A DNA stretch of 63,020 bases from a virus, in IMG/VR virus record IMGVR_UViG_3300010885_032116, positions 1-63,020 of that record; one strand, written 5' to 3'. Shown here piece after piece: positions 40,876-48,531 of this stretch. Within the stretch, counting starts at the first letter, position 1. Each line of letters opens with the position of its first letter. The position numbers and the translations under genes were made by a program. Below the pieces are notes generated by a model that saw nothing but the letters and a program-made list of their open reading frames with translations, had not been told where the DNA came from and searched no databases.

Positions 40876-43422
40876 GTGCCCGTAAACGGTGAGTTTTCCC
40901 CGCGTATTGCCTCTCGGATAACCGGGACAGGCGGTACGCCATATGCAGTTGTTCAATCAGCAACTGAGCCGGAAAACCCTTTTGACGGGATGATCTGGCA
41001 AGACACCGATACCGGGTCCTTCTACATTTTTCTTGTAAATGTTTGGGAAGAGCTTGGTGGAGGAGCTGGTGGGGGCGGCGCACAAGGTATTCAGGGTATT
41101 CAGGGTATTCAGGGAGTCCAAGGAACTCAAGGAACTCAGGGTATTCAAGGAACTCAGGGAGCTACCGGTACTCAAGGAACCACTGGCTCTCAGGGCGCTC
41201 AGGGTGTCCAAGGAGCCCAAGGCGTTCAGGGATTACAGGGTACACAGGGTACACAGGGTATCCAAGGAATACAGGGTATTCAAGGCATTCAGGGTACGCA
41301 AGGCGCTCAAGGACTACAGGGAGTCCAAGGAATTAGCATCCAAGGCGTACAAGGCGCACAGGGCATTCAGGGGGCACAGGGCATAACTGGTACGCAAGGC
41401 ATTCAGGGTCTTCAAGGAGTGGGAGGAACACCACCGGGTTTTCGGTATAGATTCTCTAGCAGTACGTCCGGTGACCCTTCTACCGGTTATTTTAGATTTA
41501 ATTCGTCATCAGTATCTTCTACAACATCTATTGTGTTCAATTTAACTGACTATGATGGAACTGATCGATCGTTTGCTCTCACTGGGGCTAACGCAGACAA
41601 GTTATTTGTGTATGCGTCATCTACCGCATCTCCCCTCATCTTCACGGTAAATAGTGCCTCCGTATCTGGGGGAATTGTTACTCTAAGTGTTTCCTATGAA
41701 GACTCTGGCTCAGTGCCAGCAAATGACAGTATTGACTACATTTTTATAGCCAAAACTGGTGCTGATGGGGTTCAGGGAATACAGGGTGTTCAAGGTATTC
41801 AAGGGAGACAGGGAACTCAGGGAATTCAAGGAGCACAGGGAACGCAAGGAACAATCGGTAACACAGGCGCTGGGTCTCAAGGCGTACAAGGTATTAGGGG
41901 TTATCCAGCCGGAGTTGTCTATAACTGGTCCACTAATACTGCCGACTCGGATCCCGGTAGTGGATATCTTCGTTTTGATAGCGGAACCGTAGGCTCAATT
42001 GGCTTTATGTATATAGACAATTTGGATGCAAACGGTATATCGCAAACTTCTTGGTACGACATCTGGGACGATTCGACTGCTAGTACTAAAGGTTTTGTAA
42101 CTATTACCAGCCTAAATACCGTGTATGCGCTGACTGTTGCTGTGACTGGAGCAGTAACTGTTGCCTCTGGTTATTACAAGATCCCTGTGTCTTATATATC
42201 GGGGTCTCTTCCCTCCACAGGCGCGGCTCTTTTCTTAGAGTTTACTAGAAACGGTGATGTTGGGACTCAAGGAGTTCAAGGCGTACAGGGAACGCAAGGT
42301 GTGCAGGGTGTGCAGGGAATACAGGGTACGCAAGGACTTACCGGTACAACGGGCAATCAAGGTCTGCAGGGCGTGCAGGGCATACAGGGCACAACCGGTA
42401 CTCAGGGCGCGCAAGGACTCACTGGTACGCAGGGCACTCAGGGCACGCAGGGCATAACTGGCGCGCAGGGGGTTCAGGGAGTTCAGGGAGTTCAGGGAGT
42501 TCAAAGCGCCCAAGGACTTCAGGGTATTCAAGGAACGCAAGGACTACAGGGTATCCAGGGAATACAGGGTATTCAAGGAATACAAGGTACACAGGGACTA
42601 CAGGGAGTCCAAGGCATTAGCGTTCAGGGTATACAGGGAATTCAAGGTACACAGGGAATCCAAGGAATACAAGGAATCCAAGGAATCCAAGGAAACAGCG
42701 TTCAAGGAATCCAAGGAACTACTGGAACTACCGGCATTCGTGGCGGTGTTCAATACAGTTACGCGACCAGCACCACTGACGGTGATCCAGGAAACGGTAA
42801 TCTTAGGTTCAACAACGCCACTACAGCGTCTGTAACTTTTATTTACATAGATAATTTGGATGAAACCGGAAGTAACATGACCGGTTGGTATGACACCTGG
42901 GACGACTCTTCCAGCGCTGTTCCCGGCTATGTGACTATAACTACAAATACAGGGTCTACTACAAGTGTGTTTCGAGTAACTGGTGCAGTTACTGCAGCAA
43001 CTGGTTATTATAAAATTCCAGTCGCTTGGGTATCTGGCACTAACCCGTCAGGTTCGATAACTACCGTATTACTTTCATTCAGTAGGACCGGAGACAACGG
43101 AGCTACAACTACTATCAACGCTCAGACTGCTTCTTACACTTTGGTTATTGGAGATGCAGGTAAGCAGGTTGAGATGAACGTTGCTACTGCGAATACACTC
43201 ACAGTTCCGTTGAACTCTTCTGTAGCGTTTGCTGTCGGAGCGCAGATAACTATTCTTCAAACTGGTGCTGGTACTACCACTATTTCTCCTACAACTGGTG
43301 TGACTATTAACTATTACTCACCATCAGCTGCTGCAACAAGAACCTTAAAAGGTCAATGGGGAGCAGCTACTCTTGTCAAAAGAGCAACAGACACGTGGGT
43401 TTTAATAGGTAACCTGACATGA
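40876..43422 (+). CDS. long collagen-like fibre protein
   Basis: About 848 residues from GTG 40876 (GGAG upstream). Three Gly-x-y blocks made mainly of GIQG, GTQG and GVQG units (DNA about 41083-41420, 41758-41910 and 42262-42735) alternate with three related beta domains of about 100 residues (each with SxxDGDPxxGxxRF or SDPGSGYLRF-like starts). The protein ends with a roughly 110-residue cap (TTINAQTASYTLVIGDAGKQ...TWVLIGNLT) typical of phage fibre tips. It would be a trimeric host-binding fibre. Confidence 0.8.
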   Translation: MPVNGEFSPRIASRITGTGGTPYAVVQSATEPENPFDGMIWQDTDTGSFYIFLVNVWEELGGGAGGGGAQGIQGIQGIQGVQGTQGTQGIQGTQGATGTQGTTGSQGAQGVQGAQGVQGLQGTQGTQGIQGIQGIQGIQGTQGAQGLQGVQGISIQGVQGAQGIQGAQGITGTQGIQGLQGVGGTPPGFRYRFSSSTSGDPSTGYFRFNSSSVSSTTSIVFNLTDYDGTDRSFALTGANADKLFVYASSTASPLIFTVNSASVSGGIVTLSVSYEDSGSVPANDSIDYIFIAKTGADGVQGIQGVQGIQGRQGTQGIQGAQGTQGTIGNTGAGSQGVQGIRGYPAGVVYNWSTNTADSDPGSGYLRFDSGTVGSIGFMYIDNLDANGISQTSWYDIWDDSTASTKGFVTITSLNTVYALTVAVTGAVTVASGYYKIPVSYISGSLPSTGAALFLEFTRNGDVGTQGVQGVQGTQGVQGVQGIQGTQGLTGTTGNQGLQGVQGIQGTTGTQGAQGLTGTQGTQGTQGITGAQGVQGVQGVQGVQSAQGLQGIQGTQGLQGIQGIQGIQGIQGTQGLQGVQGISVQGIQGIQGTQGIQGIQGIQGIQGNSVQGIQGTTGTTGIRGGVQYSYATSTTDGDPGNGNLRFNNATTASVTFIYIDNLDETGSNMTGWYDTWDDSSSAVPGYVTITTNTGSTTSVFRVTGAVTAATGYYKIPVAWVSGTNPSGSITTVLLSFSRTGDNGATTTINAQTASYTLVIGDAGKQVEMNVATANTLTVPLNSSVAFAVGAQITILQTGAGTTTISPTTGVTINYYSPSAAATRTLKGQWGAATLVKRATDTWVLIGNLT
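41083..42735 (+). repeat. Gly-Ile/Thr/Val-Gln coding repeats in three blocks
   Basis: Nine-base units coding for G-(I/V/T/L)-Q repeat dozens of times, many of them identical (GGTATTCAG, GGAATCCAA). Blocks span about 41083-41420, 41758-41910 and 42262-42735. Near-identical units allow slippage or recombination that changes fibre length in frame. Confidence 0.85.
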
Positions 43423-44252
43423 TCTCTATTGGAGTCATAGCCTCGTCCGTGTCAGCAGCGGCAGGCGGGTTCTCTGCCACTGGCGGAACAACATCTACTT
43501 CCGGCGCATACACCTACCACCTATTTACAGGCAATGGAACGTTCACCCCAAACGGCAGCGGAACGGTTGAAATTATTGCCGTTGGCGGCGGCGGTAAGGG
43601 TGGTGGCCTTAATACAGATGGAAAAGGCGCATATGGTGCAGGCGGAGGAGGAGGTGGCGGTAGGTATATTCTCTCCACTGGAGTTGCTGTAACTGCTCAA
43701 GCATATGCAGTAGTAGTTGGCAGCGGGGCAACTTCATACTCCACATCAGGCTCACCTATTACTGGTGGAACAACTACTATAGGCTCTTTAGCAAGTGCTG
43801 CTGGCGGAGTAAGTGGAACTAATGATGACACCAGTGCTACACAGTATGGCGCTGGAGGAACTGCTCCAGGAGGGGCAGGAAGTCCATGTAGGTACACCCC
43901 TACGCCTCTTGGTTCTGGCGGTGGAGCGTCGCAGTCAACAAACGGTGGTACGGCTGGTGCGTCAAGTGGGGTTGGAGGTGTTGGCGCAGCGGGTACTGTT
44001 AACCCTTGGCCTGTAGGAGCGACTGGATTCTCTGGCGGTGGCGGCGGAGGTGGAAGTATTAGTGGTGGCGCCGGTGGAACCTATGGTGGAGGCCTTGGCC
44101 GAGTAATTCAAGCAAATAACCCCCCAGCGGGCGTGGCTGGTACATCTAATACTGGTGGCGGAGGTGGTGCTGGCGGTGGAGACGTCTTTGGTGGTGCTGG
44201 ACCAAGCGGCAATGGTGGAACTGGCGTAGTGATCGTGAGGTACTTGACGTGA
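43419..44252 (+). CDS. glycine-rich adhesin-type tail protein
   Basis: A 277-residue protein. The YHLFTGNGTFTPNGSGTVEIIAVGGGGKGGG segment (about 33-63), written here by position, and later runs of glycine match the glycine-rich fibre-tip domain that forms polyglycine-II bundles in phage adhesins. It ends VVIVRYLT, the usual closing strand. Likely receptor binding. It overlaps the neighbouring genes by 4 nt on both sides. Confidence 0.75.
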   Translation: MISIGVIASSVSAAAGGFSATGGTTSTSGAYTYHLFTGNGTFTPNGSGTVEIIAVGGGGKGGGLNTDGKGAYGAGGGGGGGRYILSTGVAVTAQAYAVVVGSGATSYSTSGSPITGGTTTIGSLASAAGGVSGTNDDTSATQYGAGGTAPGGAGSPCRYTPTPLGSGGGASQSTNGGTAGASSGVGGVGAAGTVNPWPVGATGFSGGGGGGGSISGGAGGTYGGGLGRVIQANNPPAGVAGTSNTGGGGGAGGGDVFGGAGPSGNGGTGVVIVRYLT

Positions 44253-44449
44253 TCGAATGGGCGATGATTGACGAAAACAACGTTGTAGTAAATATCTCCA
44301 TAGGAGATGAAGACGTTGTGCCAGTGCTTGAGGAGTTGACCGGACTTAGATTTTTGCCCGCTACTCCGCCAAATGGGTGGATGAACGCGTTTATCGGGAC
44401 TGTATGGGATGGAACTAACTTTGTACTGCCTTTAGGGAGCTCCCAATGA
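44249..44449 (+). CDS. small fibre-associated protein
   Basis: A 66-residue protein from GTG 44249, coupled to the adhesin and to the next gene by 4-nt overlaps. The pattern (WAMIDENNVVVNISIGDE, PNGWMNAFIGTVWDGTNF) resembles short tail-fibre assembly or cap proteins that follow glycine-rich adhesins. Role inferred. Confidence 0.6.
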   Translation: MIEWAMIDENNVVVNISIGDEDVVPVLEELTGLRFLPATPPNGWMNAFIGTVWDGTNFVLPLGSSQ

Positions 44450-45105
44450 TTGCAGTATGTGGCATGACTCGTTCTGGAACTACCCTTGCTTGGCAGATCG
44501 CTTGCGGCCTGACTAAAGACGCGGGCTGGGAAAAACTTGAGTATGTGAATACTCCTTTTTCTGTAGCAAGACAATCACAAGGACAAAGCGTAGTTCTTAA
44601 AACCTACCGTACGGTCAACACAGAACCTACAAACCACATCTCAGACAATCCCAGTGACAGTCTTTTGGTCTGCTACAGAGATATTCGTGATGTTGTTGCG
44701 TCAACTATTAGTAAAAAGAGAGTTTTGCCTGTCAACAGAAACCCTGAGTACGCAGCATTTCTTGCTCAAATAAACATTGAGATGTTTGAGTTTTTTAACG
44801 CTCATGAAAACAAAACTTTACTCAGATATGAAGACTGCTACGCAGATGTTCCAGCGCATGTGGAGCGCATTGCAGGAATAATCGGAGTGCCGAATATCCC
44901 AGCAGTTGCCGATGAGGTGTCTATCCCTAGACAGATTGAAAGATGTCGTGAAGCTTTGCAGACCGGTAAATCCGTAGACCTCATTGAGCAGTTCCACATC
45001 ACTAACGTTAACCCCGGGGCTTGGCAGACTGTTCTTACTGCCGAAGAAATTGATTCTGTGACGCAGGTGGCGGGAGAATGGCTAGTAACTAACAATTATG
45101 CTTAA
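44446..45105 (+). CDS. sulfotransferase-like protein
   Basis: A 219-residue protein with the PAPS phosphosulfate loop CGMTRSGTTLAW (5-16) and the 3'-phosphate-binding motif CYRDIRDVVAS (76-86). These two mark the sulfotransferase superfamily. It may sulfate a host or fibre glycan using host PAPS. It ends the fibre cluster, and a short A/T-rich stem (45107-45120) follows. Confidence 0.75.
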   Translation: MIAVCGMTRSGTTLAWQIACGLTKDAGWEKLEYVNTPFSVARQSQGQSVVLKTYRTVNTEPTNHISDNPSDSLLVCYRDIRDVVASTISKKRVLPVNRNPEYAAFLAQINIEMFEFFNAHENKTLLRYEDCYADVPAHVERIAGIIGVPNIPAVADEVSIPRQIERCREALQTGKSVDLIEQFHITNVNPGAWQTVLTAEEIDSVTQVAGEWLVTNNYA

Positions 45106-45154
45106 AAAAAGCTGGCTTTTCTGAGTAAATAAGATTTAGTGAAAGGAGCGGACT

Positions 45155-45628
45155 GTGACATTTAGCTACTCGGGAAACCCGGCGAACTCAAATCTGGACG
45201 AAGTACGTTTCTACGCCCAGGACACTGACCCTGTCGACCCTTTGCTGTCCAATGAAGAAATTAATTTCCTTATTGGAGTCTGGAAACCGCTATACGAGTC
45301 CAATATTTACGTCGCGTCTATGGTCTGCGAAACAATTTCAGCTAAATTTGCCCGTGAAGTGGCTTATTCTGCAGACGGAGTAAGCGTTCAAGCCACCGAG
45401 CTACAGCAGAAATACAATATGCTGGCTGAGTCCCTACGCGATCTCTACAAAGCCGAGCAAATCAACGGCGGGCCAGATGTTGGCGGAATTATGTTTGATC
45501 CTGTCTATGATCCAACCCTTAAGCCTCTTATTTGGGGTGTGGGCATGAATGACAATTTCCGGGCTGGTCAGCAGGACTACGTTGGGGACATTGCTGAGAC
45601 TAGGCCGGACTACGAGAGCTGGCGCTAA
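45155..45628 (+). CDS. head-tail adaptor protein
   Basis: A 157-residue protein from GTG 45155 with AAAGGAG upstream. The helical N-terminal part (NLDEVRFYAQDTDPVDPLLSN, EEINFLIGVW) is the usual look of actinophage head-to-tail adaptors that dock on the portal. First gene of the connector/tail block. Confidence 0.65.
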   Translation: MTFSYSGNPANSNLDEVRFYAQDTDPVDPLLSNEEINFLIGVWKPLYESNIYVASMVCETISAKFAREVAYSADGVSVQATELQQKYNMLAESLRDLYKAEQINGGPDVGGIMFDPVYDPTLKPLIWGVGMNDNFRAGQQDYVGDIAETRPDYESWR

Positions 45629-46059
45629 TGCCCAGGACAATTCCTACCAGCGCTAGCGAATATGTCCGGAGGCGGGCCGAGGCTCAGATGCAGTGCCAGG
45701 TAAAAATCTACCGGAACACCAAAACTGAGTTAAACCCAGCCACAGGGAAAATCGTCTCGGGGCAGGGCCAAGTCTCTTATCAAGGAAAAGCTCGTATTTG
45801 GGGCGTAGATGGGGCGGGAGCAATTCCTGTAGGAGAAGGCGAGTTTACGACGCGCGCCACCTACTGCTCAATACCAGTTACGCACACACCAGTGCCAAGT
45901 AATGACGACACAATACTTGTCCTGACCTGCCCGTATGACCCTGATCTGGTTGGACGCACGTTCCGAATTACCTCGGTAGATGGCGGCGGAATGCTCTCAG
46001 CCACCCGCCGTATGCAAGTTGTTGGATTCTACGAGAACCGAACCTGGAGACCTGAGTGA
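45628..46059 (+). CDS. head-tail stopper, DUF6093-like
   Basis: A 143-residue beta-rich protein (QGKARIWGVDG, PYDPDLVGRTFRITSV) resembling the DUF6093/stopper family that closes the capsid channel. It is coupled to the adaptor (1-base overlap) and to the next gene (4-nt overlap). Confidence 0.65.
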   Translation: MPRTIPTSASEYVRRRAEAQMQCQVKIYRNTKTELNPATGKIVSGQGQVSYQGKARIWGVDGAGAIPVGEGEFTTRATYCSIPVTHTPVPSNDDTILVLTCPYDPDLVGRTFRITSVDGGGMLSATRRMQVVGFYENRTWRPE

Positions 46060-46532
46060 CCGCCGCAAGCGCCGATTTGACCTCTTTGCTGGGCAATTTT
46101 GCCAGCGCTAAGGCAAATGCTCCTAAGGCCGCCGCAGAAATGATCCGCACTATTGCTGAGAAAGTGCGTAGTGAGGCAGCCACTAACGCCCCTTTTAAGA
46201 CTGGGGCGCTGCGTAACTCAATAACTATTACCTACGAGAACCCCTTGCGCGCCAGCATTGGTCCACAGGTTCCTTACGGGGTATATCAGGAGTACGGCAC
46301 TGGTTCAAAGGGAGAGTTCCCCGGCCAGCCTTACGAGATCCGTCCTAAAAACTCAGATGGAAGATTGGTGTTCAAAACCAAAGACGGTAAATGGGTTTCG
46401 GCAAAACTTGTCAAACACCCGGGTATTTCGGCCCGCCCATACATGCGCCCGGCTCTTACGGCAGCGCTTGGGGACGCAGCTTCTGAACTAGCTGCCAGCG
46501 GCGCACTAAATATAACGAGGGGAACACGATGA
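46056..46532 (+). CDS. HK97 gp10-like tail completion protein
   Basis: A 158-residue protein from GTG 46056. The motif PFKTGALRNSI, then PYGVYQEYGTGSK and ISARPYMRPAL, is the HK97 gp10 signature. It joins head and tail during assembly. Confidence 0.85.
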   Translation: MTAASADLTSLLGNFASAKANAPKAAAEMIRTIAEKVRSEAATNAPFKTGALRNSITITYENPLRASIGPQVPYGVYQEYGTGSKGEFPGQPYEIRPKNSDGRLVFKTKDGKWVSAKLVKHPGISARPYMRPALTAALGDAASELAASGALNITRGTR

Positions 46533-46975
46533 TTGAGCGCAGGATACTCACCAAAAAGTTTATTGAAAAATTGGAGACCGGCGGGGCAAAAATTGGCAAC
46601 AACCGCGCTCCGCAGGATTCCGGCTGGATAGGCCAACCAAACAAAACCGGGACTAATTTTGTCCCCTATTCGGTAGTCGCAGCTATGTCGGCTTCTTCTT
46701 CCTCTGGTCCAATTGCTAATTTACAGGCTGACTGGGAACTTTTGTACTCAATTTCCTCTTTTGGAGTGTCTCCTGAACAGTGTGAGTGGATGGCCGACGC
46801 CTCGCGTACCAAGGCTGACTTGCTACGTCGGGAAACATTGTCCTTAGGAGACGCCAGATACCGGGTAGCCCTGGTAACAGTGTCCTCGATAGGAGCAGTT
46901 CAGCGCATTGATGCGGTGGATCCACCTTATTGGGGCGAATCTGACGTCATCGTGGTTCGGATTATCGGATTATAA
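46529..46975 (+). CDS. tail terminator protein
   Basis: A 148-residue protein directly after the gp10-like gene and before the tail tube. Size, position and the DWELLYSISSFG segment fit tail terminators that cap the tube at the neck. Assignment leans on gene order. Confidence 0.6.
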   Translation: MIERRILTKKFIEKLETGGAKIGNNRAPQDSGWIGQPNKTGTNFVPYSVVAAMSASSSSGPIANLQADWELLYSISSFGVSPEQCEWMADASRTKADLLRRETLSLGDARYRVALVTVSSIGAVQRIDAVDPPYWGESDVIVVRIIGL

Positions 46976-46985
46976 AGGAGACGGC

Positions 46986-47246
46986 GTGAGCAAGTACATC
47001 ATTGCTGATCCAGATGGCAACACTGCCATTGTCGATCAGGAAGCTCTTCGCGTATGGGTTCCACTCGGATACGAAGTGATCAGCGTTCACAATGGCCAGA
47101 TCATTGAGACCGATCCGATCCCCTTCGAGGTGCTAGGCGAAACCGTCGCCGCGCATCACATCACCACAATCATCAACGCCCCTCACAAGGGTGACGAGCA
47201 GCCTGTGGTGAAATCAAATGACAAGACCAACTCCTCGGAGGACTGA
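46986..47246 (+). CDS. small protein before the tail tube gene
   Basis: An 86-residue protein from GTG 46986, chosen because AAAGGAGA lies just upstream. It is beta-type (YIIADPDGNTAIVDQEAL) with a polar tail (SNDKTNSSED). Commonly seen before tail tube genes in such phages; function unknown. Confidence 0.55.
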   Translation: MSKYIIADPDGNTAIVDQEALRVWVPLGYEVISVHNGQIIETDPIPFEVLGETVAAHHITTIINAPHKGDEQPVVKSNDKTNSSED

Positions 47247-47249
47247 GCC

Positions 47250-47723
47250 GTGGCACGTTTGATTCCTAATGCTAATACCTGGATCGGCTTTAAGACCGTT
47301 TCCTCACCCTCGTACGTCACTTCGTACGCGGCATCATCCGTCAGTAGTGCTACCAACCTGACGCCGTTCTTGATTAGTCTCAACGCCTCGGCGCAGCTCA
47401 ATGTGCTGCCTGCCCCGGCAATGGACTCGATCTTTGAGCGCACGATCTCTGGCACCGAGCAGGGCACGCTGTCTGCGGACCTATACCGCGATGACTCGTC
47501 CGACACTGCATGGAGTGCCCTGGGCCGTGGTGTTGAGGGCTACTTCATTGTTGCCCGCTTCGGCACTGCCGGTGCTACTCCCACAGCCAGCAAGACTGTT
47601 GAGCTGTGGCCAGTGCGCATCACCCAGCGGTCGATGTCAAACATGGCCAACAACACGATCCTCACCTTCACGGTGCAGGCTACAGTCCTTGATCGCCCGA
47701 ACGAGGCTGTTGTTCTCTCATAA
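47250..47723 (+). CDS. major tail tube protein
   Basis: A 157-residue protein from GTG 47250. Its beta-rich composition, the GTLSADLYRDDSSD segment and the position immediately before the chaperone genes and tape measure identify the tail tube subunit. Codon use is GC-ending as in the capsid gene, consistent with high expression. Confidence 0.8.
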   Translation: MARLIPNANTWIGFKTVSSPSYVTSYAASSVSSATNLTPFLISLNASAQLNVLPAPAMDSIFERTISGTEQGTLSADLYRDDSSDTAWSALGRGVEGYFIVARFGTAGATPTASKTVELWPVRITQRSMSNMANNTILTFTVQATVLDRPNEAVVLS

Positions 47724-47746
47724 CCTACTAATAAGGAGCGCTGTCT

Positions 47747-48175
47747 ATGCCCGAGGCAAGCGTAAGAGTGTCCCGTCAGAAGCAATCAAACGCTTCTAAG
47801 CGAGCTACTTTTGAGCGTCTAAAGCTTAAGCCACGCCTTTCTCGCGAGGTTGTCCTCAAAATGCCCAATGAGGATGGCGCGCTGGAAGAGGTCACGCTGC
47901 TGTTCAAGTCCATCGGATCGTTGGACTATGACAAGCTGCTGACTAAAAACCCGCCAAACACTGAACAAAAGTCAGAGGGTAACTCCTACAACATCCATAC
48001 TTTTGCGCCCGCCTTGTTGTCTAAGGTGTGCACAGAGCCAGAGATGTCTGAGGAGGAATGGTCGGAGATCTGGAATTCACCTGACTGGAACCGCGGCGAA
48101 GTTATGCAGCTGTTCATGTCGGCTGTTGAGATCTGCAACCAGGGCATGGAGGTCCCCCCTACCGAAGCCGTCTGA
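47747..48175 (+). CDS. tail assembly chaperone (G product)
   Basis: A 142-residue protein before the tape measure gene, with AAGGAGCG upstream. It acts as the G part of the lambda G/GT pair that guides tape-measure assembly. A slippery CCCCCCT lies seven codons before the stop, so a share of ribosomes should shift into the next frame to make a longer protein. Confidence 0.75.
   Translation: MPEASVRVSRQKQSNASKRATFERLKLKPRLSREVVLKMPNEDGALEEVTLLFKSIGSLDYDKLLTKNPPNTEQKSEGNSYNIHTFAPALLSKVCTEPEMSEEEWSEIWNSPDWNRGEVMQLFMSAVEICNQGMEVPPTEAV
48154..48160 (+). promoter_or_regulatory. -1 ribosomal frameshift site
   Basis: The heptamer C-CCC-CCT (48154-48160) lies in the X-XXY-YYZ register of the G frame (codons GTC CCC CCT). 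A -1 slip enters the frame that reads YRSRLRADGQFYLEMTI and continues without a stop through the ATG at 48202 to 48531. This is the classical way tailed phages make the G-T fusion. Confidence 0.8.
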
Positions 48176-48531
48176 GGGCTGACGGTCAATTCTATTTAGA
48201 AATGACTATCTGTTCCGAATACGGCATCACCCACTCCGAGTTCCTTTCCTGGTCCCCAGACGACCGTTCCAAGGCTGTTGCGTTCTTTATTGAGAAGAAC
48301 GCCAAGTGTGGCATGTGCGGCACAGCAGAATGGGAGTGGGAAGAGGACAAGCACGCCTACGAGCCCGTAGAAAAGTTCTGCATGGGCTGCTACCTCAAAG
48401 AAATATCCGGCGAGGAAGCAGGCAGACAGATGCCCGGGACGACGGTGTCGCTAATGCCCACTGGCACTAGGGAGCACGCGCAATACCTGGTGAACATGGA
48501 GCGGAGGTGGAGGCTTAATGGCGTCGAATGA
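48155..48531 (+). CDS. tail assembly chaperone T extension (frameshift product)
   Basis: Made as a fusion to the upstream chaperone by -1 frameshift. The first in-frame ATG is 48202, but translation from the slip adds RLRADGQFYLEM, a very typical chaperone sequence. The T part has two zinc-type pairs, CGMC and CMGC, about 30 residues apart. It ends 14 nt inside the tape measure gene. Confidence 0.75.

Noticed and set aside
41083-42735. CRISPR-like or satellite repeat array
   Set aside because: The short units are in frame and encode Gly-x-Gln collagen-like repeats inside an intact fibre gene.
45107-45120. terminator after the sulfotransferase gene
   Set aside because: The stem AAAAG/CTTTT is only 5 bp, A/T-rich and lacks a following U-tract.
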